A stretch of DNA of 64,000 nt. It comes from [Zimmermannella] alba NBRC 15616. GTDB lineage: Bacteria; Actinomycetota; Actinomycetes; Actinomycetales; Microbacteriaceae. The notes beneath the pieces were generated by a model. It was not told the DNA's origin and made no database searches. It saw only the letters and a program-made list of their open reading frames with translations. The position numbers and the translations under genes are program-made. Positions within the stretch are counted from its first letter, which is position 1. Every line of letters begins with the position of its first letter. Of this stretch, positions 1 through 7,630 are shown piece after piece. The stretch covers positions 163,100-227,099 of the forward strand of contig NZ_BCSO01000002.1 of assembly GCF_001570905.1 (NCBI RefSeq), in the 5' to 3' direction.

Positions 1-1253
1 CCGTGGTCGCGGTCGGCGCGCTCAATCGGGCCGAGGATCTCTGCCGCGAGCTCCTCAACCGGCACGTCCTCGCTCGCGAGAATGAGCGAAGCGATCGACA
101 AGCGTGATGCCTCGGCAACGGATGCCTCCTGCTCGAGGTGGCTGAGCGCATCCCGCGCCTCGTAGTAACTCCAGCGAAGCGCCTGCGACACGGGGTAGGC
201 ATCGCCGATACCCACGCGCACCTGCAGGCCGGCCGCACGGGCGAGACCCACAATTGAATCGGCGGCGGCGCGAGCATCCTGCTTGCCCGGGACGAGCACG
301 ACGAGCTCCTCGTCGATCATGGCCGCCACGGCGTGCTCGAGCGACTTCGGCAGCGGCATCGAACCGAGGCCGCGGCCACGGCGGGCATCGGCCGCGACAA
401 CGAGCGCGCGGTAGCGGCCACCAGCCACGCCGAGCGCACCAAGACGGACCTCGGCCTCCTCGGCCGGAACACGACCGCGGACGATATCCGCGAAACTCTG
501 GCCGGCTTGCTCGCGGTCGCCCTGAATCCGGCGCGACTCCTCAGTGAGCTGCAGACTCACAAGTGAGCGCGCATAGTTGAGGACCCGTTCGTGGCGGCGG
601 GGACGCGAAACGTGGAGCGTTGCAAGCATGTTCGTGCCTGCGCTCACGGCGAGGGTGTCCCATCCCTCAATGTCTTCTTCGGGATCGTGGTTCGGGCCCT
701 CGCCCGCCTCGACGTCACCCGCGAGCACCTCACCGTAGCGGCTCACTGCAACACGAGCGTTCGTGATGTGGGCGAGCTGCGCGACAAGCCCGTCGAGGCC
801 GCCGTTCGTGAGCATGGCCTGCACAAGTTGCTGGTGCAGACGGTGCATCGTCTCAATCGCTGCAACCTGTTCCGAGGCATGTGCCTGCGAAATGAATCGA
901 ACGATGCGACTGAATGGCACCTCGTAGGGCAAGAGCACGATCGGGAGACCGCTCTTGCGCGCCTCATCGACGAGCGCCTCGGGCATCTCATCATGCTCGA
1001 AACCGAGACTGAAACACAGGCCACGGGAGTCAGCCGCCACGAGGGCGCGAACAAAGCTGCGCTGCACCTTCGGGGTCTGCAAGCGCATGCCGGTCGTCAG
1101 GACGAGCTGGCCGCCAGTGAGGAACGGCCCCGGCTCCGGAACCTCCGTGGTCGTTGCCCACTCAATCGGCTCTCGCAGTCGCTCACCCTCACCGCAAATG
1201 AGCTCGAGACGAAACTCGGAGGTATTGAGGAGTGAACGAATTGAAGCGGGCAT
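1..1253 (-). CDS. PucR-family transcriptional regulator (3' end outside window)
   Basis: My reading of the minus strand from an ATG at 1253 gives about 417 codons without a stop, running off the left edge. An in-frame stop lies just upstream of this ATG. The N-terminal ~130 residues carry the PucR motif FLTGGQLVLTTGM (about residues 44-56). The middle region (about 270-390) resembles the GGDEF-like domain of CdaR/PucR regulators, with a segment QALRWSYYEARDALSHLE near 376. The C-terminal HTH_30 DNA-binding domain expected for the family must lie beyond position 1. Family members usually activate purine, sugar-acid or amino-acid catabolic genes in response to a small ligand; the target here cannot be told. 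A TANNNT box six bases from the ATG suggests a leaderless mRNA. Confidence 0.85.
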   Translation of the reverse strand, partial: MPASIRSLLNTSEFRLELICGEGERLREPIEWATTTEVPEPGPFLTGGQLVLTTGMRLQTPKVQRSFVRALVAADSRGLCFSLGFEHDEMPEALVDEARKSGLPIVLLPYEVPFSRIVRFISQAHASEQVAAIETMHRLHQQLVQAMLTNGGLDGLVAQLAHITNARVAVSRYGEVLAGDVEAGEGPNHDPEEDIEGWDTLAVSAGTNMLATLHVSRPRRHERVLNYARSLVSLQLTEESRRIQGDREQAGQSFADIVRGRVPAEEAEVRLGALGVAGGRYRALVVAADARRGRGLGSMPLPKSLEHAVAAMIDEELVVLVPGKQDARAAADSIVGLARAAGLQVRVGIGDAYPVSQALRWSYYEARDALSHLEQEASVAEASRLSIASLILASEDVPVEELAAEILGPIERADRDH

Positions 1254-1287
1254 AGCTCCAGTCTAATGCCGGTTGTGCGGCCGCACA
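1254..1287 (-). promoter_or_regulatory. Leaderless -10 box and palindromic operator candidate of the PucR-family gene
   Basis: On the minus strand TAGACT (1265-1260) lies six bases before the ATG at 1253, the usual arrangement of a leaderless actinobacterial promoter. A perfect 14-bp palindrome TGTGCGGCCGCACA (1274-1287) sits immediately upstream, where the -35 element would be. It could be an autoregulatory operator. No good -35 hexamer is visible. Confidence 0.45.
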
Positions 1288-1302
1288 GCATCCTGCAGTG
1301 GG

Positions 1303-2028
1303 CTACTCATCCTCGGTGCTTGAACTTGTGTGACACAGACCCGCGGGCCACGGCACACCCATCCGCTTCGTGAAACCTTCGAGCAGTGCGTCGAGCCCGG
1401 TATGGAAGGCGATCTCAGCCGCCGAGCGATCCGGCTCCGCCTCAAGCTGGGCACGGTTCGCCGCCGTAAAAACTGGGGCGTCAGCATCCGCCTCAAGCTC
1501 AAAGATGTTCGCGGGGGCGAGCGCGTCATACGCCGAACCAAAGACGAAGGATTCGAGTGCCACGATCGTCGGCACGATCGACTCCTTCGGCCAGCCATAG
1601 GAACTGAGCGCCGTCGCGACACGTTCGTACATCACCGTCGTCGCCCGTGCGCCGTTGATGGGCATGAGTGCGATGAGTGCGATGAGGTCCGGCTGGGCCG
1701 CCATGATGTTGCGGTAGCTCACTGCCCAACGGCGCAGCGCCACCGGCCACGGATCCTCATCGAAACCGGCGAGATCCAGCTGGCCCATGATGCGGTCCTG
1801 CACCTCGCGGAGGATTTCATCCTTTGAGGACACGTGGTTGTAGAGCGCCGCCGGGGTCACCTCAAGCGCGCCTGCCAGGCGTGACATGGTGAGCGAGTCA
1901 AGCCCTTCATCCGTGACGATCTCAAGTGCCCGATCAACGATGAGGCGCATCGACAGGATGCGCTTGGAAGGCCGTCCGACACGGCGGCGCGGGGTCGTCT
2001 CCGGGGACTCGTGCAACGGTAGGACCAC
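1303..2028 (-). CDS. TetR/AcrR-family transcriptional regulator
   Basis: This 241-residue protein has a TetR-type N-terminal HTH: a GRPSKR lead-in near residue 18, then LDSLTMSRLAGALEVTPAAL and LYNHVSSKDEIL covering the recognition helix (about 44-72). The C-terminal ligand-binding half ends in FHTGLDALLEGF, as in TetR_C-type repressors. The GTG start at 2028 overlaps an AGGAG, so translation may really begin a few codons later (for example TTG at residue 5). It is divergent from the APC permease at 2381, whose promoter region holds inverted repeats, so it is a likely repressor of that transporter. The ligand is unknown. Confidence 0.85.
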   Translation of the reverse strand: MVLPLHESPETTPRRRVGRPSKRILSMRLIVDRALEIVTDEGLDSLTMSRLAGALEVTPAALYNHVSSKDEILREVQDRIMGQLDLAGFDEDPWPVALRRWAVSYRNIMAAQPDLIALIALMPINGARATTVMYERVATALSSYGWPKESIVPTIVALESFVFGSAYDALAPANIFELEADADAPVFTAANRAQLEAEPDRSAAEIAFHTGLDALLEGFTKRMGVPWPAGLCHTSSSTEDE

Positions 2029-2380
2029 TCCTGTCGCTCATTAGTGTCATGTTCAATCCAGGGGAGCGTAACCCTTGAATGAACGAAGTCCTCTCGATAG
2101 CGTAAATGAACCCTGTTTACCGGCGGCTGAGGCCGCCTCGCGAACCTGCGTATTGGCGACGCGTCCGTCGCCGAAGGAGTGCAATCCATGCAAACCCTCG
2201 AGATGCGAATGGCCTCATTCGCACGCTCATCCGCAGGGGGTGCCAAGCTGCGCAGCGAAGCTTCGAGTCGGAGTATGCTGCACTCGCTCTGCAGTTTCTG
2301 CGTCGGCGGGCGCCTTCCTGGCGTCCGCCGTCGTCTGCCCGCAGCAAACCCCACACACGAGGACATTGGAGTCCCAGACC
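2029..2380 (+). other. Divergent intergenic region and ~270-nt structured leader of the APC permease
   Basis: This 352-bp stretch carries the permease promoter (2075-2103) and a long leader. Visible hairpins are GGCGGC/GCCGCC near 2122-2138, GGCGAC/GTCGCC near 2154-2172, and a 10-bp stem 2305-2314/2320-2329 with a TTCCT loop and one mismatch. After the second hairpin comes an AAGGAG (2174-2179) eight bases before an ATG at 2188. This opens a 66-codon frame whose stop (2386-2388) overlaps the permease start at 2381. The segment CCGAAGGAG followed by TGCAA resembles part of the glycine-riboswitch core, but the matching CUCUCAGG element is not seen. Confidence 0.5.
2075..2120 (+). promoter_or_regulatory. 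Promoter of the APC permease with overlapping operator-like repeat
   Basis: TTGAAT (2075-2080) and TAGCGT (2098-2103) are separated by exactly 17 bp, a good sigma-70-type promoter. The inverted repeat GTAAA-N9-TTTAC (2102-2106 and 2116-2120) overlaps the -10 and expected start site, the natural place for a repressor. A wider inverted pair TTCAA/TTGAA (2052-2056, 2075-2079) brackets the -35. The divergent TetR regulator is the obvious binder. The promoter excludes translation from the upstream TTG at 2075. Confidence 0.55.
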
Positions 2381-4072
2381 ATGCCTGAAGTCATCCCTGT
2401 ACCACCGTCGCCACCGACCGGAGCCATCCCGACCGTCAACGCGTCGGGCCTTTCCAATAAGGGCCTCTCCATCGGCAAGGTGGGCTCGATCGCCGGTGCC
2501 ATCATCGGTATCTCGTGCATCGCGCCGGCGTACACCTTGACGTCTGGCCTTGGTCCGACCATCTCTGAGGTCGGCTACCAGGTGCCTGCGATTCTCCTGC
2601 TGGGCTTCTTCCCGATGCTCCTCGTCGTGTTCGGCTACCGTGAGCTCAACAACGCGATGCCCGACTCCGGTACGAGCTTTGCCTGGGCGACGCGCGCCTT
2701 TGGCCCGTGGGTCGGCTGGATGACCGGTTGGGGCCTCATCACGGCGACGATTCTCGTGCTCTCCAACCTCGCGGCCGTCGCCGTCGACTTCCTCTTCATC
2801 CTGCTCGCGCAGGTCTTCCACAACCCGGACCTCGCGGACCTCACCCGTAACCTCTGGATCAACATCCCGATCACGGCGCTCTTCCTCGCCGTGGCAGCCT
2901 GGATTTCGTACCGAGGTGTTGAAGAGACGAAGATCTTCCAGTACGTCCTCGTCGGCTTCCAGGCCATCGCCCTCACCTGGTACATCGTCGCAGCCTTCGT
3001 GGGTGTTTCGAATGGCACCGCCTTCGACCCGACGCCCGTCTCGCCCGAATGGTTCAACCCCTTCGCCGTGGGTGACCTCTCGGTCGTCATCGCTGGTGTG
3101 TCGCTCTCGATCTTCCTCTTCTGGGGCTGGGACGCCGTCATCACCATGAACGAAGAGGCCAAGGACCCGGAGAAGACCCCGGGCCGCGCTGCCCTCCTCA
3201 CGATCCTCTCAATCATGGCCGTCTACCTGCTCGTCACGGTCGCCACGCTCTCGTACGCGGGTATCTCGACGGACGGTGAGTTCTCGGCCGGTAACCCCGA
3301 GAACCAAGAGTCGATCTTCGCCGTCCTCTCGGGCCCGATCATGGGGCCGGTCGCGATCCTCATGTCGATCGCAATCCTCTCCTCCTCGGCCGCCTCGCTG
3401 CAGTCGACGATGATCTCGCCCTCGCGTACGATCCTCGCGATGGGTCACTACGGCGCCCTCCCGAAGCCCTTCGGCCGCGTTCACCCGGTCCGTAAGACCC
3501 CGGCTGTCGCCACCCTGGCGTCGGCGCTCGCCGCAATCGGCTTTTACGTCGTGACGCGTCTGCTCTCCGAGAACGCGCTCTGGGACACGATTACCGCGCT
3601 AGGCCTTATGGTCTGCTTCTACTACGGTCTCACCGGTCTCGCCTGCGTGTGGTACTTCCGCAAGACCGCCTTCAAGTCGACCCGCACGATCTTCTTCCAG
3701 TTCATCTTCCCGCTCATGGGTGGTCTCGGCCTCGTCGCCATGTTCGGCAAGACGCTCATCGACTCGATGAGCCCCTCGTACGGTTCGGGTTCGGCGCTGT
3801 TCGCGACGAGCTACGACGCGAACGGTGTCGCCCAGGACGGCATCGGCCTCGTGTTCATCCTCGGTATGGGCGTGCTCCTTCTTGGCGTCGTGCTCATGCT
3901 CATCACCGCATGGCGCAACCCCTCGTTCTTCCGCGGAGAGAAGATCAGCATGGGTACCTCGGCCGACACCGGCCAGATCGAGGTCCTCTCTGAGTTCGCC
4001 CTCCTCATGGAGGAAGAAGAGCGTCAGCAGAAGCTCCGCGAGGAAGCTGCTGCCGCCGAAGACGTGAAGTAG
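2381..4072 (+). CDS. APC-family amino acid permease
   Basis: This 563-residue polytopic membrane protein belongs to the APC (amino acid-polyamine-organocation) superfamily. TM1 begins near residue 34 (GSIAGAIIGISCIAPAYTLT), and PDSGTSFAW/FGPWVGWMTGW follow (about 95-118), the conserved TM3 region of the family. About twelve hydrophobic segments follow, then a charged cytoplasmic tail rich in Glu and Lys. The start at 2381 is chosen because GGAG lies nine bases upstream and the longer frame would start inside the promoter. The substrate cannot be told from sequence; amino acids or polyamines are usual. Divergence from a TetR gene and the long leader suggest dedicated regulation. Confidence 0.88.
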   Translation: MPEVIPVPPSPPTGAIPTVNASGLSNKGLSIGKVGSIAGAIIGISCIAPAYTLTSGLGPTISEVGYQVPAILLLGFFPMLLVVFGYRELNNAMPDSGTSFAWATRAFGPWVGWMTGWGLITATILVLSNLAAVAVDFLFILLAQVFHNPDLADLTRNLWINIPITALFLAVAAWISYRGVEETKIFQYVLVGFQAIALTWYIVAAFVGVSNGTAFDPTPVSPEWFNPFAVGDLSVVIAGVSLSIFLFWGWDAVITMNEEAKDPEKTPGRAALLTILSIMAVYLLVTVATLSYAGISTDGEFSAGNPENQESIFAVLSGPIMGPVAILMSIAILSSSAASLQSTMISPSRTILAMGHYGALPKPFGRVHPVRKTPAVATLASALAAIGFYVVTRLLSENALWDTITALGLMVCFYYGLTGLACVWYFRKTAFKSTRTIFFQFIFPLMGGLGLVAMFGKTLIDSMSPSYGSGSALFATSYDANGVAQDGIGLVFILGMGVLLLGVVLMLITAWRNPSFFRGEKISMGTSADTGQIEVLSEFALLMEEEERQQKLREEAAAAEDVK

Positions 4073-4085
4073 CTCCTTCCAACTC

Positions 4086-4123
4086 AAAGGTCCGGGTCAG
4101 CGCTGTGCTGGCCCGGACCTTTT
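4086..4123 (+). terminator. Intrinsic terminator after the APC permease
   Basis: The stem AAGGTCCGGG pairs with CCCGGACCTT around a short loop and is followed by TTTT. It is a strong rho-independent terminator ending just before the next promoter. Confidence 0.9.
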
Positions 4124-4128
4124 GTGCG

Positions 4129-4134
4129 TACACT
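4129..4134 (+). promoter_or_regulatory. -10 box of leaderless FAH-family hydrolase gene
   Basis: TACACT is seven bases upstream of the GTG at 4142, fitting a leaderless transcript. It supports that start over the in-frame GTG at 4124, which would lie upstream of the transcription start. Confidence 0.5.
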
Positions 4135-4141
4135 CGGCCGC

Positions 4142-4918
4142 GTGAAGATTGCGCGTTTTGACCACCAGGGCCAGCTCGGATACGGGATCCTCGACGAAGA
4201 AACGAACGAGCTGGTGAAGCTCTACGGCGACCCGCTCTATGTCGGGTTCGAGACGACCGAAGAACGAATCTCCGTGGACGAGGTGCAGATTCTCGCACCG
4301 TTCATTCCCCGCTCGAAGGTCATCGCCTTTGGCCGCAACTATGCCGCCCACGCAGCAGAACACGGCACCACGGTGCCTGAGGACCCGATGATGTTCCTCA
4401 AGCCCAACACGTCCGTGATCGGCCCGGATGCGCCGATCATTCTGCCGCCGCAGTCGGAGCAGGTTGAGCACGAGGTGGAGCTTGCGGTCGTCATCGGCCA
4501 CATTGCCCGAAACGTCCCCGCTGAGGACGCCTCGAAGGTGATCTTCGGGTACACGGTGAGCAATGACGTGACCGCCCGCGACCTGCAGCGCAGCGACGGC
4601 CAGTGGTCGCGTGCGAAGGGCTTTGACTCGTTCTGCCCGACCGGTCCGTTCATTGAGACGGACTTCGACCCGTCGGAGGGTGCGGTGCTCTGCCGTGTAA
4701 ACGGAGAGCTGCGCCAGGAAGGCGACCTCAACCTCATGGAGCGCGGTGTCGGTGAGCTCATCGAGTACGCCTCGAGCGTGTTCACGCTGCTGCCCGGCGA
4801 CATCCTGCTGACCGGCACGCCCGCCGGCGTCGGTCCGCTCAACCACGGCGACGTCGTCGAGTGCGAGATCGAGGGCCTGGGCGTCCTCCGCAACCCCGTC
4901 ATCGGCTCGAAGAAGTAG
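4142..4918 (+). CDS. Fumarylacetoacetate hydrolase (FAH) family protein
   Basis: The 258-residue protein shows the FAH fold: SKVIAFGRNYAAHAAEHG (about 58-75), then the metal-ligand segment HEVELAVVIG with E111 and E113, the third acidic ligand in VSNDVTARD (about D142), and a C-terminal LLPGDILLTGTPAGVG. Family members use Mg2+ or Ca2+ to hydrolyse or decarboxylate C-C bonds of beta-diketo acids (fumarylpyruvate, oxaloacetate, 2-hydroxyhepta-diene-dioate). The exact substrate is not determined. The gene is next to gltX in many actinobacteria, including Mycobacterium tuberculosis (Rv2993c-gltX); here the DUF559 gene has come between them. Confidence 0.9.
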   Translation: MKIARFDHQGQLGYGILDEETNELVKLYGDPLYVGFETTEERISVDEVQILAPFIPRSKVIAFGRNYAAHAAEHGTTVPEDPMMFLKPNTSVIGPDAPIILPPQSEQVEHEVELAVVIGHIARNVPAEDASKVIFGYTVSNDVTARDLQRSDGQWSRAKGFDSFCPTGPFIETDFDPSEGAVLCRVNGELRQEGDLNLMERGVGELIEYASSVFTLLPGDILLTGTPAGVGPLNHGDVVECEIEGLGVLRNPVIGSKK

Positions 4919-4925
4919 GCCCGCC

Positions 4926-4989
4926 GTCAAAATGCACGCTCAGTGAGCTATGTGCCCGTATTTGGACTCGTGGTTTGCTGAGCGTGCAT
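4926..4989. repeat. Palindromic repeat element, left flank of the DUF559 gene
   Basis: A perfect 12-bp inverted repeat (4932-4943 ATGCACGCTCAG, 4978-4989 CTGAGCGTGCAT) encloses 34 bases. The first 26 bases (4926-4951) closely match 5968-5994 on the other side of the DUF559 gene, in the same orientation. The minus-strand reading frame runs into the element and stops inside it. Read on the minus strand, the hairpin is followed by TTTT, so it may also act as a terminator. Confidence 0.7.
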
Positions 4990-5958
4990 ATTTGCCAATT
5001 CGGCGGCACATGCTCGCCACGAACTCTCAATTTCTGATGGCACTCGTCCCTGCACAGGGTCGATGTCCCACACCCTATTGCGGCTGGACCAACGGTGTTC
5101 CCCTCGGGCGAGGAGACAACGGATGAGCGACTTCACCTCGTTCGGTCGATGGAGGATGTCGTCATAGGTGAATCGCACACACTTGAACCCCAGCCGTTCC
5201 AGCGCGAGGTCACGAGCACGGTCCTTGCGGACGAAGTCGCCGCTATGGAACGCGAGCCCATCTGCCTCGACGACGAGTCGGTCGCCAATGAGAAAGTCGA
5301 CCCGACCAACTCCCCGAATCGCAACTTGCGTTGTGAACTTGACGCGCATGCTCCGAAGAATGAGCCGCAGTGCAGATTCAATGCCCGATTCGGCACATGG
5401 CGATACCGCAGCCGCTAGCTTGAGGCCACGACGCCCTGCCCGCGACAGTGCACTTGAGACCTCATGAGGAGTGAGGAGTCCCGCCCGCAAGATGCTGTCG
5501 ACGATAGGTACTGCGGTGACTTGTGGGACGCACTGGGCGAGGCAACTCACCGCGAGGCGGGGGTCGTCGATCGGGACATGCGTCGGGACACGACCGGAGA
5601 GAACATGAGGCACGCATCGCGCACGTTGGTCTCGAGCCTGCGCGAGGCGTACATGGACGGAACCGGGTACGCCATGCGGTTGCCAAACTGAGGGCAGCCG
5701 CAACGCATCCATGCAGGTGAGTGCCCCGCCAGCTTTGACAGCAGCTACGACACGTTCATCGGCATCAGGCGTTGCGTACCATCCATTTCGCACCCGGCGG
5801 AACCCATATCGCACCTCAAGAGTTCGAAATCTCTCGCTGGCACCAAGCTCGACGAGGCGGCGACGTGCGATTACGCCCCGGCCGCGTTGCAGCTCCAGTT
5901 CCAGCTTGATCACGCCACCATGACAGCGCACCCGTGACAGCGAAATGCGGTTATCCAC
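4948..5958 (-). CDS. DUF559 domain protein, VSR-like endonuclease fold
   Basis: The longest frame gives 336 residues. The N-terminal half, with VIARRRLVELG and VRNGWYATPDAD, resembles the winged-helix/AbiEi-like N-terminus common in actinobacterial DUF559 proteins. The C-terminal half carries the DUF559 core: GRVDFLIGDRLVVEADGLAF (about 222-241), then RKDRARDLALERLGFKCVRF, related to very-short-patch-repair and restriction-endonuclease folds. Nuclease activity is a family inference. The GTG at 5958 is an upper limit; a TTGACA on the same strand (5972-5967) and the family length suggest the start may be nearer 5913. It is the only minus-strand gene between two backbone genes and lies between related palindromes, so it looks inserted. 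Confidence 0.7.
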   Translation of the reverse strand: MDNRISLSRVRCHGGVIKLELELQRGRGVIARRRLVELGASERFRTLEVRYGFRRVRNGWYATPDADERVVAAVKAGGALTCMDALRLPSVWQPHGVPGSVHVRLAQARDQRARCVPHVLSGRVPTHVPIDDPRLAVSCLAQCVPQVTAVPIVDSILRAGLLTPHEVSSALSRAGRRGLKLAAAVSPCAESGIESALRLILRSMRVKFTTQVAIRGVGRVDFLIGDRLVVEADGLAFHSGDFVRKDRARDLALERLGFKCVRFTYDDILHRPNEVKSLIRCLLARGEHRWSSRNRVWDIDPVQGRVPSEIESSWRACAAELANMHAQQTTSPNTGT

Positions 5959-5967
5959 AGTGCTCGT

Positions 5968-6036
5968 GTCAAAAATGCACTCCTGGTGAGCTATCCCCTC
6001 CTATATCGGGGGATAAGTCACTGTGAGTGCAATTTT
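5968..6036. repeat. Palindromic repeat element, right flank of the DUF559 gene
   Basis: An imperfect long hairpin: AAAATGCACTC (5972-5982) pairs with GAGTGCAATTTT (6025-6036), GTGA (5987-5990) with TCAC, and ATCCCC with GGGGAT around a short AT-rich loop (about 5999-6007). Its first 27 bases match the element at 4926-4951 in direct orientation, apart from a few differences. It also holds a minus-strand TTGACA that could serve the DUF559 gene. Confidence 0.65.
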
Positions 6037-6076
6037 GAACCGGGGCGGGTGAAGCAGCGGGGCTGACTGCGCGGCG

Positions 6077-6082
6077 TAAAAT
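6077..6082 (+). promoter_or_regulatory. -10 box of gltX
   Basis: TAAAAT lies nine bases before the gltX ATG at 6092. This implies a very short or absent leader. No clear -35 is seen. Confidence 0.4.
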
Positions 6083-6091
6083 GGGGCCACA

Positions 6092-7627
6092 ATGTCTGAG
6101 ACGCTCAATGCCCCCGTAACCACCGCCACCGGCGCGGACATCCGTGTTCGCTTCTGCCCCTCGCCGACGGGCACGCCCCACGTCGGCATGGTCCGCACCG
6201 CCCTGTTCAACTGGGCCTACGCGAAGCACGTTGGCGGCACCTTCGTCTTCCGTATCGAGGACACCGACGCGGAACGTGACTCTGAGGAAAGCTACGAGAT
6301 GATCCTCGAGGCGCTCCGCTGGCTGGGCCTCGAATGGGATGAAGGCATTGGCGTGAGCGGCCCGCACGAGCCGTACCGTCAGTCGCAGCGCGACGAGATC
6401 TACCAGGACGTCATCGAGAAGCTCAAGGCAGCCGGCTACCTCTACGAGTCCTTCGCGACTGCTGAGGAGATCGAGGCCCGTAACATCGCGAACGGCCGCG
6501 ACCCCCGCCAGGGCTACGACAACTTTGAGCGAGACCTCACCGAGGAGCAGCGCGAGGCGTTCAAGGCTGAGGGCCGCCAGCCCTCGCTGCGCCTGCGCGT
6601 TCCGGACGTCGACCTCTCCTTCGACGACCTCGTGCGTGGCGAGATCACCTTCAAGGCTGGTTCCTTCCCCGACTTCGTCCTCGTGCGTCCGAACGGCAAG
6701 CCGCTCTACACGCTTGTGAACCCGGTCGACGACGCGCTCATGGGTATCACCCACGTGCTCCGGGGTGAAGACCTCCTGTCCTCGACGCCCCGCCAGATCG
6801 CGCTCTACCAGGCGCTCGTGGCCGTTGGCGTCGCCGACTTCGTGCCGCGCTTTGGTCACCTTCCCTACGTCATGGGCGAAGGGAACAAGAAGCTCTCGAA
6901 GCGTGACCCTGAGTCGAACCTCTTCCACCACCGCGACCGCGGCTTCCTGCCCGAGGGCTTGCTCAACTACCTCTCGCTCCTCGGCTGGTCGATCTCGGCC
7001 GACCGCGACGTGTTCACGATGGACGAAATGACGGCCGCCTTCGACGTGTATGACGTGAACCCGAACCCGGCCCGCTTCGACCTCAAGAAGGCAGAAGCGA
7101 TCAACGGCGAGCACATGCGCAAGCTCACGCCGGAAGACTTCACGCAGCGGATGGTCCCGTACCTCGTTCGCGAGAGCGTCTTTGGCTCGGATGCTGCTGA
7201 GCCGAGTGCTGAGCAGCTGGAGCTCCTCGCGAAGGCAACTCCGCTCGTTCAGGAGCGCATGACGCTCCTCGGTGAGGCGCCTGGCATGGTCGGCTTCCTC
7301 TTCCGCCCGACCTCGGAGATTATCGTCGAGGATGACGCTCGCAAGACGCTCAAGGCGGACGCACCCGAGGTGCTCGACGCCTCCATCGCCGCCCTTGAGG
7401 TGCTCACGGACGAGCAGTGGTCGACCGAGCCGATCGAAGCGGTGCTTCGTGCGGCACTCATCGAGGAGCGTGGTCTCAAGCCGCGCGTCGCCTTCGGTTC
7501 GCTGCGTGTGGCCCTCTCGGGTCGCCGCGTCTCGCCGCCGCTGTTCGAGTCGATGGAGCTGCTCGGACGCAAGGTGACGCTCGAGCGCCTTGCGCAGCTG
7601 AAGGCGCAGCTGACTGCGGGGGAGTAG
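6092..7627 (+). CDS. gltX: Glutamate--tRNA ligase
   Basis: The 511-residue class I aminoacyl-tRNA synthetase charges tRNA-Glu with glutamate (ATP-dependent, cytoplasm). The nucleotide-binding signature is [11 protein letters not shown] (about 23-33, an HIGH-type motif), followed by [10 protein letters not shown]. The KMSKS-type loop is [11 protein letters not shown] (about 266-276). Length and order match bacterial GluRS. In actinobacteria the enzyme commonly also charges tRNA-Gln, for later amidation by GatCAB; whether that applies here is not shown in this window. A tRNA-Gln and a tRNA-Glu gene lie downstream. Confidence 0.97.
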   Translation: MSETLNAPVTTATGADIRVRFCPSPTGTPHVGMVRTALFNWAYAKHVGGTFVFRIEDTDAERDSEESYEMILEALRWLGLEWDEGIGVSGPHEPYRQSQRDEIYQDVIEKLKAAGYLYESFATAEEIEARNIANGRDPRQGYDNFERDLTEEQREAFKAEGRQPSLRLRVPDVDLSFDDLVRGEITFKAGSFPDFVLVRPNGKPLYTLVNPVDDALMGITHVLRGEDLLSSTPRQIALYQALVAVGVADFVPRFGHLPYVMGEGNKKLSKRDPESNLFHHRDRGFLPEGLLNYLSLLGWSISADRDVFTMDEMTAAFDVYDVNPNPARFDLKKAEAINGEHMRKLTPEDFTQRMVPYLVRESVFGSDAAEPSAEQLELLAKATPLVQERMTLLGEAPGMVGFLFRPTSEIIVEDDARKTLKADAPEVLDASIAALEVLTDEQWSTEPIEAVLRAALIEERGLKPRVAFGSLRVALSGRRVSPPLFESMELLGRKVTLERLAQLKAQLTAGE

Positions 7628-7630
7628 CGC

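Noticed and set aside
2075..2380. N-terminal extension of the APC permease from a TTG at 2075
   Set aside because: The codons encode a Cys/Pro/Arg-rich sequence unlike any permease N-terminus, and the TTG is part of the -35 hexamer. The ATG at 2381 has a proper ribosome site.
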